Shown: positions 46,134 to 59,600, numbered from the stretch's first letter. The stretch: DNA of 64,000 nucleotides from Stratiolaelaps scimitus (GCA_019614645.1 JABWDB010000001.1:10027501-10091500); one strand, 5' to 3'. Translations and numbers: made by a program. Notes: a model not told the origin generated them from the sequence alone.

Positions 46134-47859
46134 CTGTAGTAAACACCGCATTATATGCATACATAACCAAACAGTTGCTCGTATTCATAAAGCGATGTTT
46201 TCTATCCTGCGCTTGGTTTTTGCATTTAGATTCATGCACGCGACTCAGTTGGGCATTTCATCTGCCTCGTTCATTGATTCGATTTGTCAATTTAATAGTA
46301 GACCAATTGCTTAATGGCTTACGCGCGTAACTGAATTATGACCTTGTCAATGGAAATCGAATTCTACATACCGTCCGGCATCGAAGAAAGGTTGTAAATT
46401 ATTTATACGCTGACACGCACAATTGGGGTCGTATTGGTGTATTCTTGCTTCTATTAAATTGTGGCATGTCTACTGCACGAGCGCAGAACCGGTTGGGCAC
46501 GTACCGTTAGTCGATCGCGTGACTTCGCGATACTCTTTTCGATGTCTAGAAACACTGTTTTCTAGTGTCTTCCAACTTGCGCTTGCTAAATTCAATATAT
46601 CTACCTTCAGGAGCTCCTGACATTTACTTTTATTCTCCTGGATCAATTCCTTCGATTAGAATCCTCTTCATAGGTAGTCTGATAACCAGTGGAATGCAAG
46701 ATATATAGTTCTTGGAAGGCTTTAACTTCAAGTCCACTTGCAGTGAATCCAGTGTGACCTTTGAATCAGAGCAAATATCTTCCATTCGAATATGCCCCCA
46801 TTCGACTCACTGACTTGACCACCGTTTGTGCTGCTTTTAGTCACTCGGTTGGGGCGGAAGATACGTGAGCGTCTGAATTGAATCACCTTGTCTTGCTATG
46901 GCCTACGGAGTGTTTATGATAATTGCGTAGTCGATCGACGTCTGATATGAATGGTTGAATGCCTTTCCAATCTGAGCTCTCTCTTAGAAAGGTAGATTAA
47001 CGAACCTTCCATTCAACTGTAGGCTTGTGGGCGATACTGTATGATAAGCAGTTCAAATGGTTCCGCGCATAATCTAATCTTGCGACAGCTAAAACGTCTT
47101 TGCTCTAATGCCTAATACCTAGAGGCTTATTGTTCATGGAGTGATGGGGACCGATTAGAATATACTACTGGTACTTAGTTTAATTATTCTACCCTTTCCC
47201 AAAACCACAATATGTGTCAGAATACTGGCTTGGTATAACATAAGTAGCGGCTTAATTAGTCTAGCAAAACTAACTAGTCAAGTGTAACCGTGCCCACATA
47301 TTTTTATCGCAAGGATTTTTCTAGTTCTATTATTGAGTAAGATTATTAGTCGACAAAATTAACACAGAGTTGACCGTTAGCATAATAACAATACCGTTGT
47401 AGACGTATTGTATAGCCGGACCTTAAATTTGCGTATGTTGATTGTATAGTCTGTCAAATCTGCCTCGACACAAAGGATAGTTCAAACTTTTAGTAAAATA
47501 AAGTTTGAGATATCCATCATGAGAATTTCATTAGGGATTCCCGACCAGACATATGCCTCGATATAATAACCAATAATTAATATTGGTTTTAATACCATGA
47601 AACAACTCGTTTTTAGACCAAATATCTATGTGGGGACTGTGAACTAACTATTTATTTGATACATTTTTGCACGAGTTTGAGACTGGAGTGCTAGAGCAAT
47701 GCCTTTTATGACACTTTTGAATTCATGTAGTAATTCATTCACCTTTGCTAGCCAACTATGAGCACGGAAAATCCCATTAATTCTACATTTCGCTACCATT
47801 TGCAAGTTATGATTTTCTAACTATCTTGTAATCTGGTGACGATCGTGCAATATAAGAAG

Positions 47860-47896
<37 letters not shown>

Positions 47897-48711
47897 CCTG
47901 CGGCACCCTGTGTGTCAAAAGTCGCGATGTGTGCCAGCGATATCAAGCAGTCTCTTGTTCACCAGCTTGTAGCTAACAGTCATGCTACGCAACTCCATGC
48001 TACAAAGTATTTGTTACTTGTCCTTATTTGTATTGGTATTGACATAGAGGTAACATTTCAAGCAAAGCGACGTACATCAAGTAGTGTAGGCCAAACCATC
48101 CTTTGTGAAACAAAAAAAACTATCGCATAATTACTACAATGGGAGATCTATAAAACCTTTGCATAGAAATGTTTACCATGCGAAGATTAAAGACACTATT
48201 CTTACTTAATACCATCATATGTCCACTTCAAATATTCGCAATGCTTTGCCATCTACAAGTATTCTAATCTCGTTCCACCTGAGAGTTATTTGTCCGAACA
48301 TTATATCCGCTATTCCCAGCGACAGAATTTAATTTTCCCCCAACAATAAGCTATTCGCAACGTCTCGGTGTTATTAGGAAAAAAAAAATTTTATTTGTCG
48401 TTATAACTTATATATATATGTATATATATATTGTTGCTGACATCTTGCGTTAACGCATGATCCGTCACGATCGCACCTTTCGCCCGGTTGAACGATGTCC
48501 CCTGCTTTCCTTACAAAAATACAGCGCCATCTCTGACTATCTCGGACGCCCGGCTTCCACTGCCACCTTCACAACCGCAAGGAGAACCGAGCAAGAAATG
48601 CCACCCACCACTGGAATTTTCTTTTTGGCCTTCCAAGCAATTTTCCTCCTGCTTGCCTGTTGAGCAGAAAATGTGCGTCGACATGTGGGCCTTTTGCAAG
48701 ACTCCACTCAC

Positions 48712-48763
48712 TCTCTCTCTCCCTCTATCTCTCTCTCTCCCTCCCTCCCTCTCTCTCTATACA
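48712..48763 (+). repeat. (TC)n pyrimidine-rich microsatellite
   Basis: CTCTCTCTCTCCC-type tract within a GC-rich block. It inflates the open frames around it. Similar CT/GA tracts are at 1914-1945, 24338-24373 and 52244-52299. Confidence 0.9.
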
Positions 48764-49789
48764 GATCATTCCTTCTCACTCTCAATGAGCAAAGAACAGA
48801 TGTGCACGATGGATGCTCGTTCCTTTCCACCTCGGATTCTGCTACGCGCCGCCGCTCTGTTCCGTAGCGTAGCCAAGCTTTCGTGCGCTTGCTGGCGCAT
48901 CCTTAGCCTCGTCCGGGCGACTCGTCAGGCGAACATACGTTCGCTCGGTATGTTCAGCGTTCCGCACATCTCCCGGTGGGCTGCTTTTTTCCCGTTTGTC
49001 TTCGTATGTGCGTCGCCCGAGCTCGCCTATGAGTTCACGAGGGGTACTTGCCGCTCGTTTCTCAGGATTCCAATCGTGGTCGTCATTCGTCGTTCATTTC
49101 AACTGCTACGATCTCGTTTCATTTCGGTTCCCGGATACGACCGCGTCGCTGCAGCCGCCTTCAGCGTCGGGGAGTCGGCGACGGGACGAGAGGGTCGCTC
49201 AGCGCCGAGTTGTGCGGGTAACGGGAATGCCCGACATCGCCGGCGCAACCGCGTGCTGGCTTGCCTGTCGGTCTGTCTGCCTTTCTTTATTTCGCCCACC
49301 AGCGGAATTATCTCTCCGATGAATTCTCTACCACACACTCCCACGTCTGGCCCACCGCAAAACTGAACTGTGAAGGAATGACTGCACAGGGCGCCGAAGT
49401 ATTTGCGACGAACCGAGGAAGAAATCCCGTTAAGGACAGGCGAGTGGGGGAGAGAGAGAGAGAGAGCAATTCACACAATGACAACAACAACGATGATAAT
49501 CACGACAACGACAAATTTGTACGAGGCGTATTTTCTTCTCGTCCTTCTTTGCTATCGCCCGGCTCCATAAGCGCTCTCACTATTGCGGTGTGGTCCCGCG
49601 CAGCGAGACGCAGAGTCGACACAGAAGATCTTTGTCGAAGAGGCGAATCCACTGCAACCGGCGAGGTATCCTCGCTCGTGCGTGCAGCAGCTCGGCAAAG
49701 ATTCCCCTTCATCCACTATCCCTTTTCCCTCGTATTATCTGCGTATCCCGCTTCCAAATTGGGAAAAGGTATGGCTGATTGCAGTTGCA

Positions 49790-49827
<38 letters not shown>

Positions 49828-50838
49828 GAGACTTATCACGCCCTCTGTATACGGGGTTGGCTCCTTGGTTTCTTCGCTCGTGGGAACAAACGCAGGCCAC
49901 GACTTTAGAAAATGGGAGGCCTCTCTTCTTCGAGCTGAATATTGGGAATCTAAGCAGCAAGAGTGTAGCTGGTTAAAGGTAAATACAGCAAATTGCATGG
50001 GATAGCCCACTGACGGCGTTTCATTGTCGATAGAAGTTCTTAAAATATGCTGTTTGATCGAATCGCAATCTTGAATATAGTATTATGATAATGTATAGTA
50101 TCACATCCACTGTATATCCAATGGATAGTATCATATACAAAATATATTGGACATTTTCACTATTATTTTTACGCGAGCTTAGGCATTGTACAACCGCAGT
50201 TTCGTCAATAAACCTCACTTAACGAATGAATGAATAATATATTATTGATATCTACTTAGAGCATATATAATAAACTATTGTACTAGAGACATGTACGATT
50301 TATCCTGCTATTATCATCGAAAACAGATGAAGCCATAATGATGTAATCGACAGACACACCTTCATACAGTTGTTCCAATCTTTCAATTCCTATGACGTCA
50401 TTCCGTTTTGGGAAACAGCCCAAATGGCTGCCGTGAACCGACCATTCCAGGCTGATTTGGGCTCTTTGTTGATGGGCTGATTTGATTTGGCCCTGTCTTT
50501 GCGTAAGACATTACTCATAAGCTGTCAACTAACGGGTTGCATGCTTTACGTTAGTTTGACGAATGCCTTTGCGGGGCCCTCCTTTAAGAGCGGACCTTCC
50601 ATAGGGGCCAACGCTACTCCACGGACCCAGCAAGGAGGACAGCATGATCTTATCACCTCTGTCGATCGATTTTGCCCTCATCTTCACTTAGGCCACTGCA
50701 CCTTTCTCGACACGCCTCGTTCAAGAAAGGCAAGAAAGTTTCCCCAACGAGGCTATATGGAACGAGCGGCCCGTTTCCTTATTGATTATTGTTATTATTT
50801 ATTATTCATAGTAGGGGTAACACGACATGAGGCAAGCA

Positions 50839-50897
50839 ACTTTGTGGATTTTCCACCCTGAACCCGAAGTAACTCTGGGGCAGAAAATCCACAAAGT
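50839..50897. repeat. Inverted repeat, 15-bp perfect arms, 29-nt loop
   Basis: ACTTTGTGGATTTTC at 50839-50853 and its exact inverse at 50883-50897. Confidence 0.95.
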
Positions 50898-53337
50898 CTC
50901 CTTTTTGGTTCGAGGTCAAATACACGATTTCTTCACATCTAAACGATTGCAACGCATTGGAAATAGATTCGAATTTCTCATGACTGTTATTTTATTATAT
51001 TTTAGTTACCTACTGGCAACGGTAACACCGAAGTTTAATCGAAAATTTATTGTTGCGTGCATTTCAAACGGAAACGAACGAATGTAATTTTTTTTCGTTA
51101 TGTCCAAAAAACCTAAAGTTGGCACTGTGTTCGTGAAATAAGAGATTATTCACAACAGGACGAGCAATTACGCCTTGATGGTGTAAGCGACCCTATATTC
51201 GACAGAATCATCGGTTGTGGTGCCGGCTGGGGCATATCCATAATGTATTAAACCCACAACGTATGTTTTAACAGAGCACGTGCGGATCATCGATCACGGC
51301 CCGATCACGCGATGTCACATTCTGCAGCCGACGCGATTTGGTGCAACTGGCGAAACCATACGTCAACTTAGTCCACTGACCATTCCCGGTCCCAAGATTC
51401 GCGAGTAAGGGGGATACAGTAAAGGAGGCCATGCTGCCGATTCGAAATATGTATATACACTTCTGAGCAATAAGAGCGGTCCCGAGCAGTAGGCTTACTA
51501 GTCTGGCCCAGACAGCCCTCAACGTTCTGGTGGCACAATCGTATTGGGCAGCTTAAGCGTTTGACTAAACCCAACTTGCAATTTGACTTCATTCAGATCC
51601 CGGGGACCCCCTAACACTCGCTTCCTACTGCGACGGAACTAAAGACACGCTTGCACAACAGCAAGGTCGCCGTTCACGTATCGTGTGGCGCGCGCGTTAC
51701 AATTCGCTTTATCCATTATCATCATTTGTTTTGCGCACAGATTTGATCTGCTTAAGAGATCCCCTTGGAAGAAGTGCCGAGTCATTAAGAATTGTGCACA
51801 TCAACTAATACCATATCAACGTTACTGTTCCAACTCGACGGCTGGCAATAGGGTCGAAGTCAGAACGATCCCTGACGACAAGTATGCGCATGTGATTTCC
51901 GTTATCACATGATACTGTTATGACTATATGTCTATTATAATAATACCATCGGATAGGTCTTGGGGCTGTAATCCATAATAGGCAATAAATTGGCAGATGG
52001 CAAAACTTGCTTGCAAAACGCTCGGCGTGTCTAAGAATACAATCGCGTTTTATCACTACACACGAGAATATCTGTCTATAATATTTTGCTCAGTTGTTTC
52101 TTCGAGCGAATGGAACATAACGAAACCGAATTTGAGAGAGTCCACGTATTATATATCGAACTGATGATAAGGCCTGTCTATATTTAGTAGTACCTGCAGT
52201 CGCGGCTAGTACTTACGGCTGCAGAATTAGAGGGAGATGATAGAGAGAGAGTGTGTGTGTGTCAGTGAGAGAGAGAGAGAGAGAGGGAGAGAGAGAGATG
52301 CGGGGCTCGCGAGAGAAAAGATAAACCATGTGCACCTGCCTCAACAGCAGGTGGGTGTCGCTCCTGTCGATTTGTCTGACAGCTCTTTTCCGTGCTATCA
52401 CTCCCCGGTGACACATTGATCGCTATGGCGGCCCTGCCTCACCCTGTTGTGCCATATTCTAGACGATGTGTCGACCGACCCCCCCACCGACCGGCGGATC
52501 AGGCGCCGCCATGGACCAGCCATCGCCGTGAAGACGGAGCTGGCACGCCACGCTCACAGGCCATCTCTCTCGTCGCCTTCTTCCGTGTTGGATGCATGTG
52601 AGATCCTTACACCCCTAACACACGGGTGCAGGCATCACGGCCCGCGAGCACACGCTTAGAGGCTGTAAAAGCTGCTAGCACGCTCCCTCGATGCGCATAC
52701 GTTATAGCAACAACCTTCAACCAGTCGCAACCATTCTCAGCCACCCATCCACAGGCGGCATCACTCTGCAGCATTCTCGCGCCTCGTGCTATGAGATCTC
52801 GTTGCACCCTGCCCGCTTGGCTCTCGCTGTCGTCTTTGCTCTTTGCAGCCGTGGCCTTACGGCTTACAGCAAACAGCTTAGCGTAATGTTTATACGCGAA
52901 CACGTCGGTTACAATGCCTCTGCCACGGTGCACATGTAGCCGTATAGATTCACATAACTGAAAGAGTAAAGGTGCATGGCATGTATGGAGTATGTCTATA
53001 AATCGAGTTCTCGGCACGACGACTCCAACCAATTTCACACTTCGCTGGCAACAACATTGTTGTGGTATGACGCGCAAAAGCGCCGGTGCGCTGGTGCGAA
53101 TATAAGACTGAAGGAGACCTTGTGTTTTTGGGCGACGATGATGTCCTACGGAGAAGAGGTAAAATACATGAGCCAACAGTATATAAATCACCACTGTTGA
53201 CTTGCATTGTGCTTCAACAGGGGATGGAAAATACGGAGATCGAGCTTCAATTGCTCCAGAAGAACGAACCACAAGCAAGTCGCTGGTCCTCTCTAGTGTG
53301 GCAAATCGTGAATGGAGGAAATAGGTAAAAGTAAAGG

Positions 53338-53462
53338 TAAAGCTTCATTGGTTTATTAAAGGAGCTGCAATTTCACAATGCTTAAGCTTTCTTATATGTC
53401 ACGCAGCGAGGCTCGAACCAGCCGCCTGTGGTTTTTGCCGGCCAGAGACTTAGCCGTCCAAG
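53338..53462 (-). mobile_element. SINE family A copy
   Basis: The reverse complement starts CTTGGACGGCTAAGTCTCTG (identical to 46.0 kb), has the B-box GGTTCGAGCCT and ends CAATAAACCAATGAAGC-like with a CTTTAC-rich tail reaching 53326. Confidence 0.75.
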
Positions 53463-53740
53463 TATAAGTGAGGTAAGCGGAAATTCGTTATCAATTGAAA
53501 TCGTTCCATTTTCAGTCAATCACCGTATTCCACTTGTGTCTAATATCAATACAATCCTAAACAAGATATCCCGCGGCCATAGAAAGTCTTTATAGCAAGG
53601 GTGGCTATTCCCAACCTGCCATGAAACATTTTGGGTAATTTATTTTGGCCAAATTTGTGTCCTAATCAAAATAAAACTTCCTACAACAAACATTCGTATT
53701 TCGGAACAGAGTAGGCATGTGAATCTTTTTTTTTTCGAAG

Positions 53741-55412
53741 CGCTTATCATCTTCCCATACCACGCCAGAGAACTAGCCATTTCTCAAGTCGAAATTCGCC
53801 AAGCTGAAGGCCTACACTGTCTTGCCTTCGTATTGAGTTCAACGCTGTGCCATACAGAAGTATGCATGCAAGATAAGAAGAACATATGTATGGACAACAG
53901 GTAAGCACACAAGCTATATGAGGAATAGACTATCTCTATAAGTAGCAGAATGGTGGTAAAAATATATAGCTCCTTGACACATAACATTAAGAAAATGCGC
54001 TATGGTTCCTGACGTGCCGGCCGGTCGGTCGGCCACCTTCCACGGACTGCTGTGTCGTAACTCGATAAAGGCTTTAATTCAATTGTTGGAGTCGAGCAAA
54101 CGGCTGTATTCTCTCTACACGTTGGCTGAAGATAGCGTTCTACCTCTCTATCTCCCCCTCTCCTATTCTCCGTGTGGCAAGTCTCATAAAGCCTCTCTCT
54201 ACAAAAGGCTTCGTTTGGGCTACAGTCACTGCTGGCATTTTCTGCCTAGATGTGGCGTTCAGACCCCATCCCCTTACCTCCTCGTTACACAGCCACCGGG
54301 GCTTGCAAATAGGAGAAAGCTGCCTGTTTAGAATAGGGATAGAGTAGCTATTATTAGTGCGTATGTGTGTGGGTTGGTGGCTGGGCATGTTCATGCACTG
54401 CCGTGTTCCTGAAATTTCAGCGCAACAGCGTCTGCAGGATAATAAGGCTATATCTTAGGGAGGCGCACTGCTTCTTCACGCTTGTCTTCGTTCTTACCAG
54501 GAAGGGGCATGTACCCTAATTCCTTAGGTGCTACTACTTACGTGCCTAAATGAGATATTAATTTATTCCCTTCTAGTCGGCTGCAATGGCAGAGTGAGGC
54601 ATATGTGGACATAGGTGTGCGACGTCAAAGGAGTCACTGATATCATAGTGGCTGGTCAGGCGATGTGTGATAAGAAATTATAAATGTTAGCTCAGCGAGC
54701 AGCCATCCAAGATTTCGCAAGCTTCACACACGGACCTCTTCGTTTTCGACATTTCCGAGTATTATATGCATACGAGTAAGTTCTCTTCAGTTATTCGGCA
54801 AAATTCAAGAACATTGGCTCATCTTTGGTGTTCGCGTGCTCTTTTAGGGAGAAACTAAATTTGATGTGCTGTAAAACTAAATTTGATCTGTTGTTATGTA
54901 AAACGCCTCAAACGCTATCATTCTGCAGTTGGACAGTCAAAATGGAGACGAACTCGGTCATTCTAGCTGCCGCCCTGTGCTGATCTCGTTAGACATGGCG
55001 TGGGTGCGTAGTTTGATTTCCGAATTTCAACAACGACATCATACCGTTTCTACCGAAGGTCCGCTATCGCTACGCTAAACGGGACAGGCCAACCCAAACA
55101 GAGCAATAAGTAAATGTCTACAGCTGGTAAATGACAACACGGTCTCTTCATGTAAATGCATCATCTCGAATATAAGATTGCCGTTACGTGTCTGGCATTT
55201 TTCTCACCTGTTTCTTGTGCAGGAAAAATAAAATAGCGATGTCAACGGCAAGAAAATGTCTCAGCACCGAAATCACGTTATACATTGCGACTTGCGAAGA
55301 GAATTTGTCGTCGACAAAACATACATTCAGCTATGGCCTAACGTGTTACAAATCACATGACGTCTATAACACCTGTATGAAATTTCAGCTCAGCAAAATG
55401 GTAAAATGCTAA
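53741..55412 (+). CDS. 3' part of a cysteine-rich protein gene (two exons, 5' end unresolved)
   Basis: Exon 53741-53900 has the acceptor ttttttttcgaag and the consensus donor GTAAGC. Exon 55223-55412 has the acceptor cacctgtttcttgtgcag and ends at TAA. AG plus G restores Arg in phase. The joined frame gives 117 residues with nine Cys: GLHCLAFVLSSTLCHTEVC, then CMDNRK across the junction, and spaced Cys after that, ending KMVKC. Cys spacing and small size suggest a secreted disulphide-rich protein, but no signal peptide is seen because the 5' exon is missing. The upstream exon must end in phase 1. A candidate is the frame ending in phase 1 at the donor at 53158 (DLVFLGDDDVLRRR), which is not proven. 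Confidence 0.4.
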
Positions 55413-56084
55413 AGACACTGAAATGAGGTGAATCGGTGAAGACCGGCTGAGGAGAAGTAAGCTTGAGGGAGTGACTGGGATATTAATCTACGTGGTATAG
55501 CGGGCTGCCCCAACAAGGCAGTCCAGCTACTCACTGTGTTGTGTTCATTTTCACAGAATTGCTTATGAGATTTAACGGCGGAGCTCTCGACGCTGAAACC
55601 GGAAGTAATGTGGAGCATTACGCCGATACAGATACGCGGACTGCATTTTTTTTTATTGACACTCGTGATTACCCTTCTTGAAGTCGTGCGATAGAGCACT
55701 GTACTCGAGAATACTGTGCTGGCGTTTCACGTTCTTTTTTTTTTGTAAAGCCACTCTCAATGATTACTATACAGCTCAACTTTAGTGTAGGCGTCGGTAC
55801 GCCAGATACGCTAGCAGCTCTTCGAAAGCGGCGAAAATTTAGATCTTAACAGAAGATAACCGGAGCTCGTCTGCTAAAGCCGTTGTTCACGCCGGCATTG
55901 ACGATTAGCTCGATAAGTTTCCTCGAGCGGCCGTTGTCGGCCGAAGAGACAGAAAGGAAAGCAGACGAAGAGGGAAAAAGCATTGACGCCCTGGTGATAG
56001 ACGAAGCCAGCCGAACGAAAGAGAGCGGGGACCTGCTCGTGTCCGATAGTACTTAGCTTCTCCGGATGAAGACGACCAGCTCAC

Positions 56085-56224
56085 CTCGAAGGCCTCGGCC
56101 GCCGCCTCCGAGAATTCCTAAGAGGTCTTCTCCCTCGTCCTGCTGGGCCTCTCCGGACTCTCTCCCACAGTTCAAAGGAACTTGCTGAGGCGATCCTTCC
56201 GTTGGCGGCGGGAGGAAGTGGCCG
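56085..56224 (-). CDS. Orphan exon candidate
   Basis: Acceptor is gatttgctcaatgcag and donor is GTGAGC. The 140-nt interval is open in two frames, one reading GHFLPPPTEGSPQQVPLNCG then an acidic stretch and Gly repeats. No partner exon has been found. Confidence 0.3.
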
Positions 56225-56607
56225 CTGCATTGAGCAAATCGAATGAATGGCTTGAACCAACCGGCCAGGCTACCTTTCGTTCGATTCGTTTCAGCAAATA
56301 TGCTCCTCCCCCAACGGGGGGCAACATACCCCCGATCCATTCTATATAGAGGAGAAAAAGACTTCACAGATACGAACACGATCACATTCGCACGGCCAGA
56401 AATCTATAATAGAAGACCCGAGTCAACGAGTTCGAGTGCGAAGTGGCCGAATGCTCTACTTTCTCCCTATAAGCCGTATGAGCTCACTTACTCACAATCG
56501 CTTTGGAGCACTTCTTCGAAAAACTTTGAAACGCGAATCCTTGCTTCATACTTGCCCTAAACAACGACGTGGTGGGTAAATATAGGTGTGCACTCTCATA
56601 TATGTGT

Positions 56608-56690
56608 TTTCGGGCTGACTCTCAGCCAACATTTAACGTCCACCGTACTGCTCTTACCACTGCTTCGTAAGACGCTCTCATAGACGAGCA
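56608..56690 (-). mobile_element. Truncated SINE family B copy (3' body only)
   Basis: The reverse complement shares GGACGTTAAATGTTGGCTGA and GAGTCAGCCCGAAAAC with the copy at 26.7 kb. The tRNA-like head is absent, as expected of 5' truncation. Confidence 0.7.
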
Positions 56691-59600
56691 CACAGCTAAA
56701 TACGAGAAAAGCAGCGCTATGTAATAGATGTGCGGTGTCGATATCGGAGTCGAAATTTATAAAGCATTCGGTTGACACTTTCAACCTATTCGTAAAGGCT
56801 GTTATTGCATAATATGAAATATGCACTTCACCGAATCAGGACGAGGCGCTATGGAACAAATAGCTTAATATATCTGTGTATTGTTTTAAATATAGGACAG
56901 TTAGCTTAGAGACAACTCCCGACACCGCGGATTCTACGAAAGCCCTTTTTGGAGACGGGAAATCAGCTTTAAGTCTTCACATTTCACGGAAACAGATGTA
57001 TCCAATTCATTTCACTAAGTGTAAATTGCTTCAAAGTGGATAGCGACTAGGGACCGTGGGGCATTTGATTACGATTTGCGAGAGAATTATCTCCCAGACC
57101 ACTTAATATTTCGGAGAGTCAAATTATAATATTATATAGTTACGTCTTTCTTTCTTGTGCTAGGCACGCGACAGCGCACGATTGCAGCAATACGGAGTCT
57201 ATCGACTTAGGTCTAGCTATGTTATCCGGCACATGACGACGCAGGCCAAATTATTACGAAGACGATTCTCCTATTGTAGAGTCCGGGAATAATAAGAAGT
57301 CTATGCGTGGAGTTAATGTCTCGTGGAGAGAGAAAACAAGAGGCCTGTATTGAAATTGATTGAATTGCGCAACGCGCACGACGAGAGAATCTATTTTATT
57401 TGCTCTGGAATATTTAAAGGATATATATTAAAGGATAAAGAACTCGAGTGGACATTAATGGGAGCACATTTGCCTGTGGTTGTTGAAGTGGGTGCTTACC
57501 TAATCGTGTCCTTATTCCTGATACGTTTCGAATTGAAGTATGTTTTTAAGGACGTTGAGGTAATGCCAGCCCCTCTGTCATATGTCTATATATATATATA
57601 TATATATAAATATATTTATATTGCCGAGTGAATTTACGTTGATTTTCTGATAGATCATCCGACCTTTGCATGGTTAGTATACCGCAATTTAAATATTGCA
57701 TTAACGCCACACACCAACGTTTACTAGGGTTCGTTCGCTTGGCAACGTACAATACCTTGCCCGTGTCACGCACCGATAACTACAGCATCTTGGGTCGGGG
57801 TAGCTCTTGATAAAAATATCCACCTGCCTTAGACAGTAGACTTCAGCATTTGTAAGATGATAATAATTGACCAAGATAAGTCTCGCTCCATTGCTTTGGA
57901 CGAGAATAGGCTGTTGGGTATCGCGTCACGAAACGTCAACCGGAATCAATATTTTGATGATTCGAGTTGCCAAGAAGCTTCTGTTAAATGAGAGAGTCTC
58001 TTTTTTACGCTACCGCGGACTTCCAGTCCGGCACAGATGGTTTCCAATTTCGTTCTGTTTATGCTTCCTTGCGCATAAACCGCCAAACCCTGAGACACGC
58101 AGTCGTCTCGAAGAATGAGGACTTATTTGTTACATACGTCGGACACCGTGAGGTTGCACGGCCTCTATTTATCTATTATCTAGCATCCAACTGGATCTGT
58201 TGATTCCCAAATGGATGGATATCCACACACACATGTATATATATATATACAAATGCCGACTGGATGCATTGAATAAAAAAACGAACTAGTTGAATATTCA
58301 TTCGACACTTTCGTCACCGTCAGGGATCCGTATCATCAGTGCAGCTTGTTCAACAACATTTCTGCTTCGCAGAAGGTCTTATGAAATTCTTAGTCCTATT
58401 CAGTTCTTATGAGTCCTTCGCGTTTTTCCGCATATGTATTTTTCAATACACGTGGTATGCGATCAGGGGGTTACTGTGTAGTTGGCGATAGGCGTTTTTT
58501 TATAGTTACTAAGGTGCCCACAGAACGAGCAAGCGTGAACCAACTTTGTTCCAGATTACATAGCGCTGACGCTCTGATCATACCGTCATATAATATAATA
58601 TAATATATATATATATGCTCATGCAATGACATAATCATACATAACTATGGAGAAGGATATGTATCGGTAGGCGGCACAGGACGAGAAAGCGGTCGTGTTA
58701 GTGGTATCGAGAATCGTACGAGATGCTATCGTTATGGCCGTCTAACGCTAACGCCTTTATTGCTCGACAGCCCGCCGGTGGGCATTCCATTCACGTATGT
58801 ATAGTGTGTGTAAGAGAGAGAGAGAACGATACTGAGAGCAGCCGATCGTAGCGAGTGCGATAATTAGAGACGCCGAAAGCCAGAGGAGATGAGTCGGTTC
58901 TCGAATGATGAACAATGTCTATAGTCGTTTCAGTCGACCGGACGAGTTGAGTCGAACTGTGCAGAGAGTTGAATCCGCCGGGCATGCGTGCGCATGTCAG
59001 ATTTCCTAACGTAATGACGGTCCTCGTTGTAACCGTTGATCACTGATAGTGCTGCTTTCGCTGTGTGGCTTTTTCATCTGCCTCTAGAATTACCCGACTG
59101 GAATGGGTGATTTTCCGATTCTGTTCCGCGCTTCGCGCATTCGTCCCCGCACCGCCGTCGCTCTGAGCTCCTATTGATTCGCCCAAATGCCTGCCATTAA
59201 GCATTCGGACACAGGTGAATCCCGACTACGTTCATACGCTCGCTTGCAGGCTCCGGATCATACGTCGAAACGTTCGTCGCACACACGTCCGACGGATGTC
59301 GTCCGGAGCAGAGCCGTCCCATTAAAGTAGCAGCTGGAGACAGCTGGCAGAAGTGAGGCTTGCAGAATTGAGGGTGCCTGGGGACACAGAGCGGAGTGTG
59401 ATGGGTGCCATGTTTGAAGGAGAGCGAAGTTGTGCCCCGCTGCTCGAGGCGGAGTCGCTCGCCCAACCCATGAACAGACCGGCCACGTCCCCTTAGCCAG
59501 CTTCGCTACTCCGTTGGTTCACCACGCATTCATTTCGAGCGTGTCCGCTCTTCTCTGGGTCTTCGGCGTGTAGGGGAGCTGGCGGTTGCGGCAGGAGGTG

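Larger units (their letters stand above)
42830..52600. other. Intergenic or unassigned; scattered repeats
   Basis: Holds the LINE-like remnant, the 30-bp palindrome, one SINE A and TA runs. The GC-rich block at 48.45-49.9 kb has a 292-codon open frame interrupted in character by (TC)n. Minus-strand 44521-44393 is an open stretch ending at a GTGAGT donor (…QARLPVGPTSPT), possibly an exon of unknown ownership. Confidence 0.45.

Noticed and set aside
48488..49366. 292-codon plus-strand open frame
   Set aside because: It runs through a (TC)n microsatellite (SLPLSLSL-type protein), lies in a GC-rich block open in several frames, and shows no domain or consistent splice context.
52607..53278. 223-codon minus-strand open frame
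   Set aside because: GC-rich DNA with competing open frames on the plus strand; no motif. A strong acceptor lies inside it (before 52968), so a part could be an exon, but nothing joins to it.
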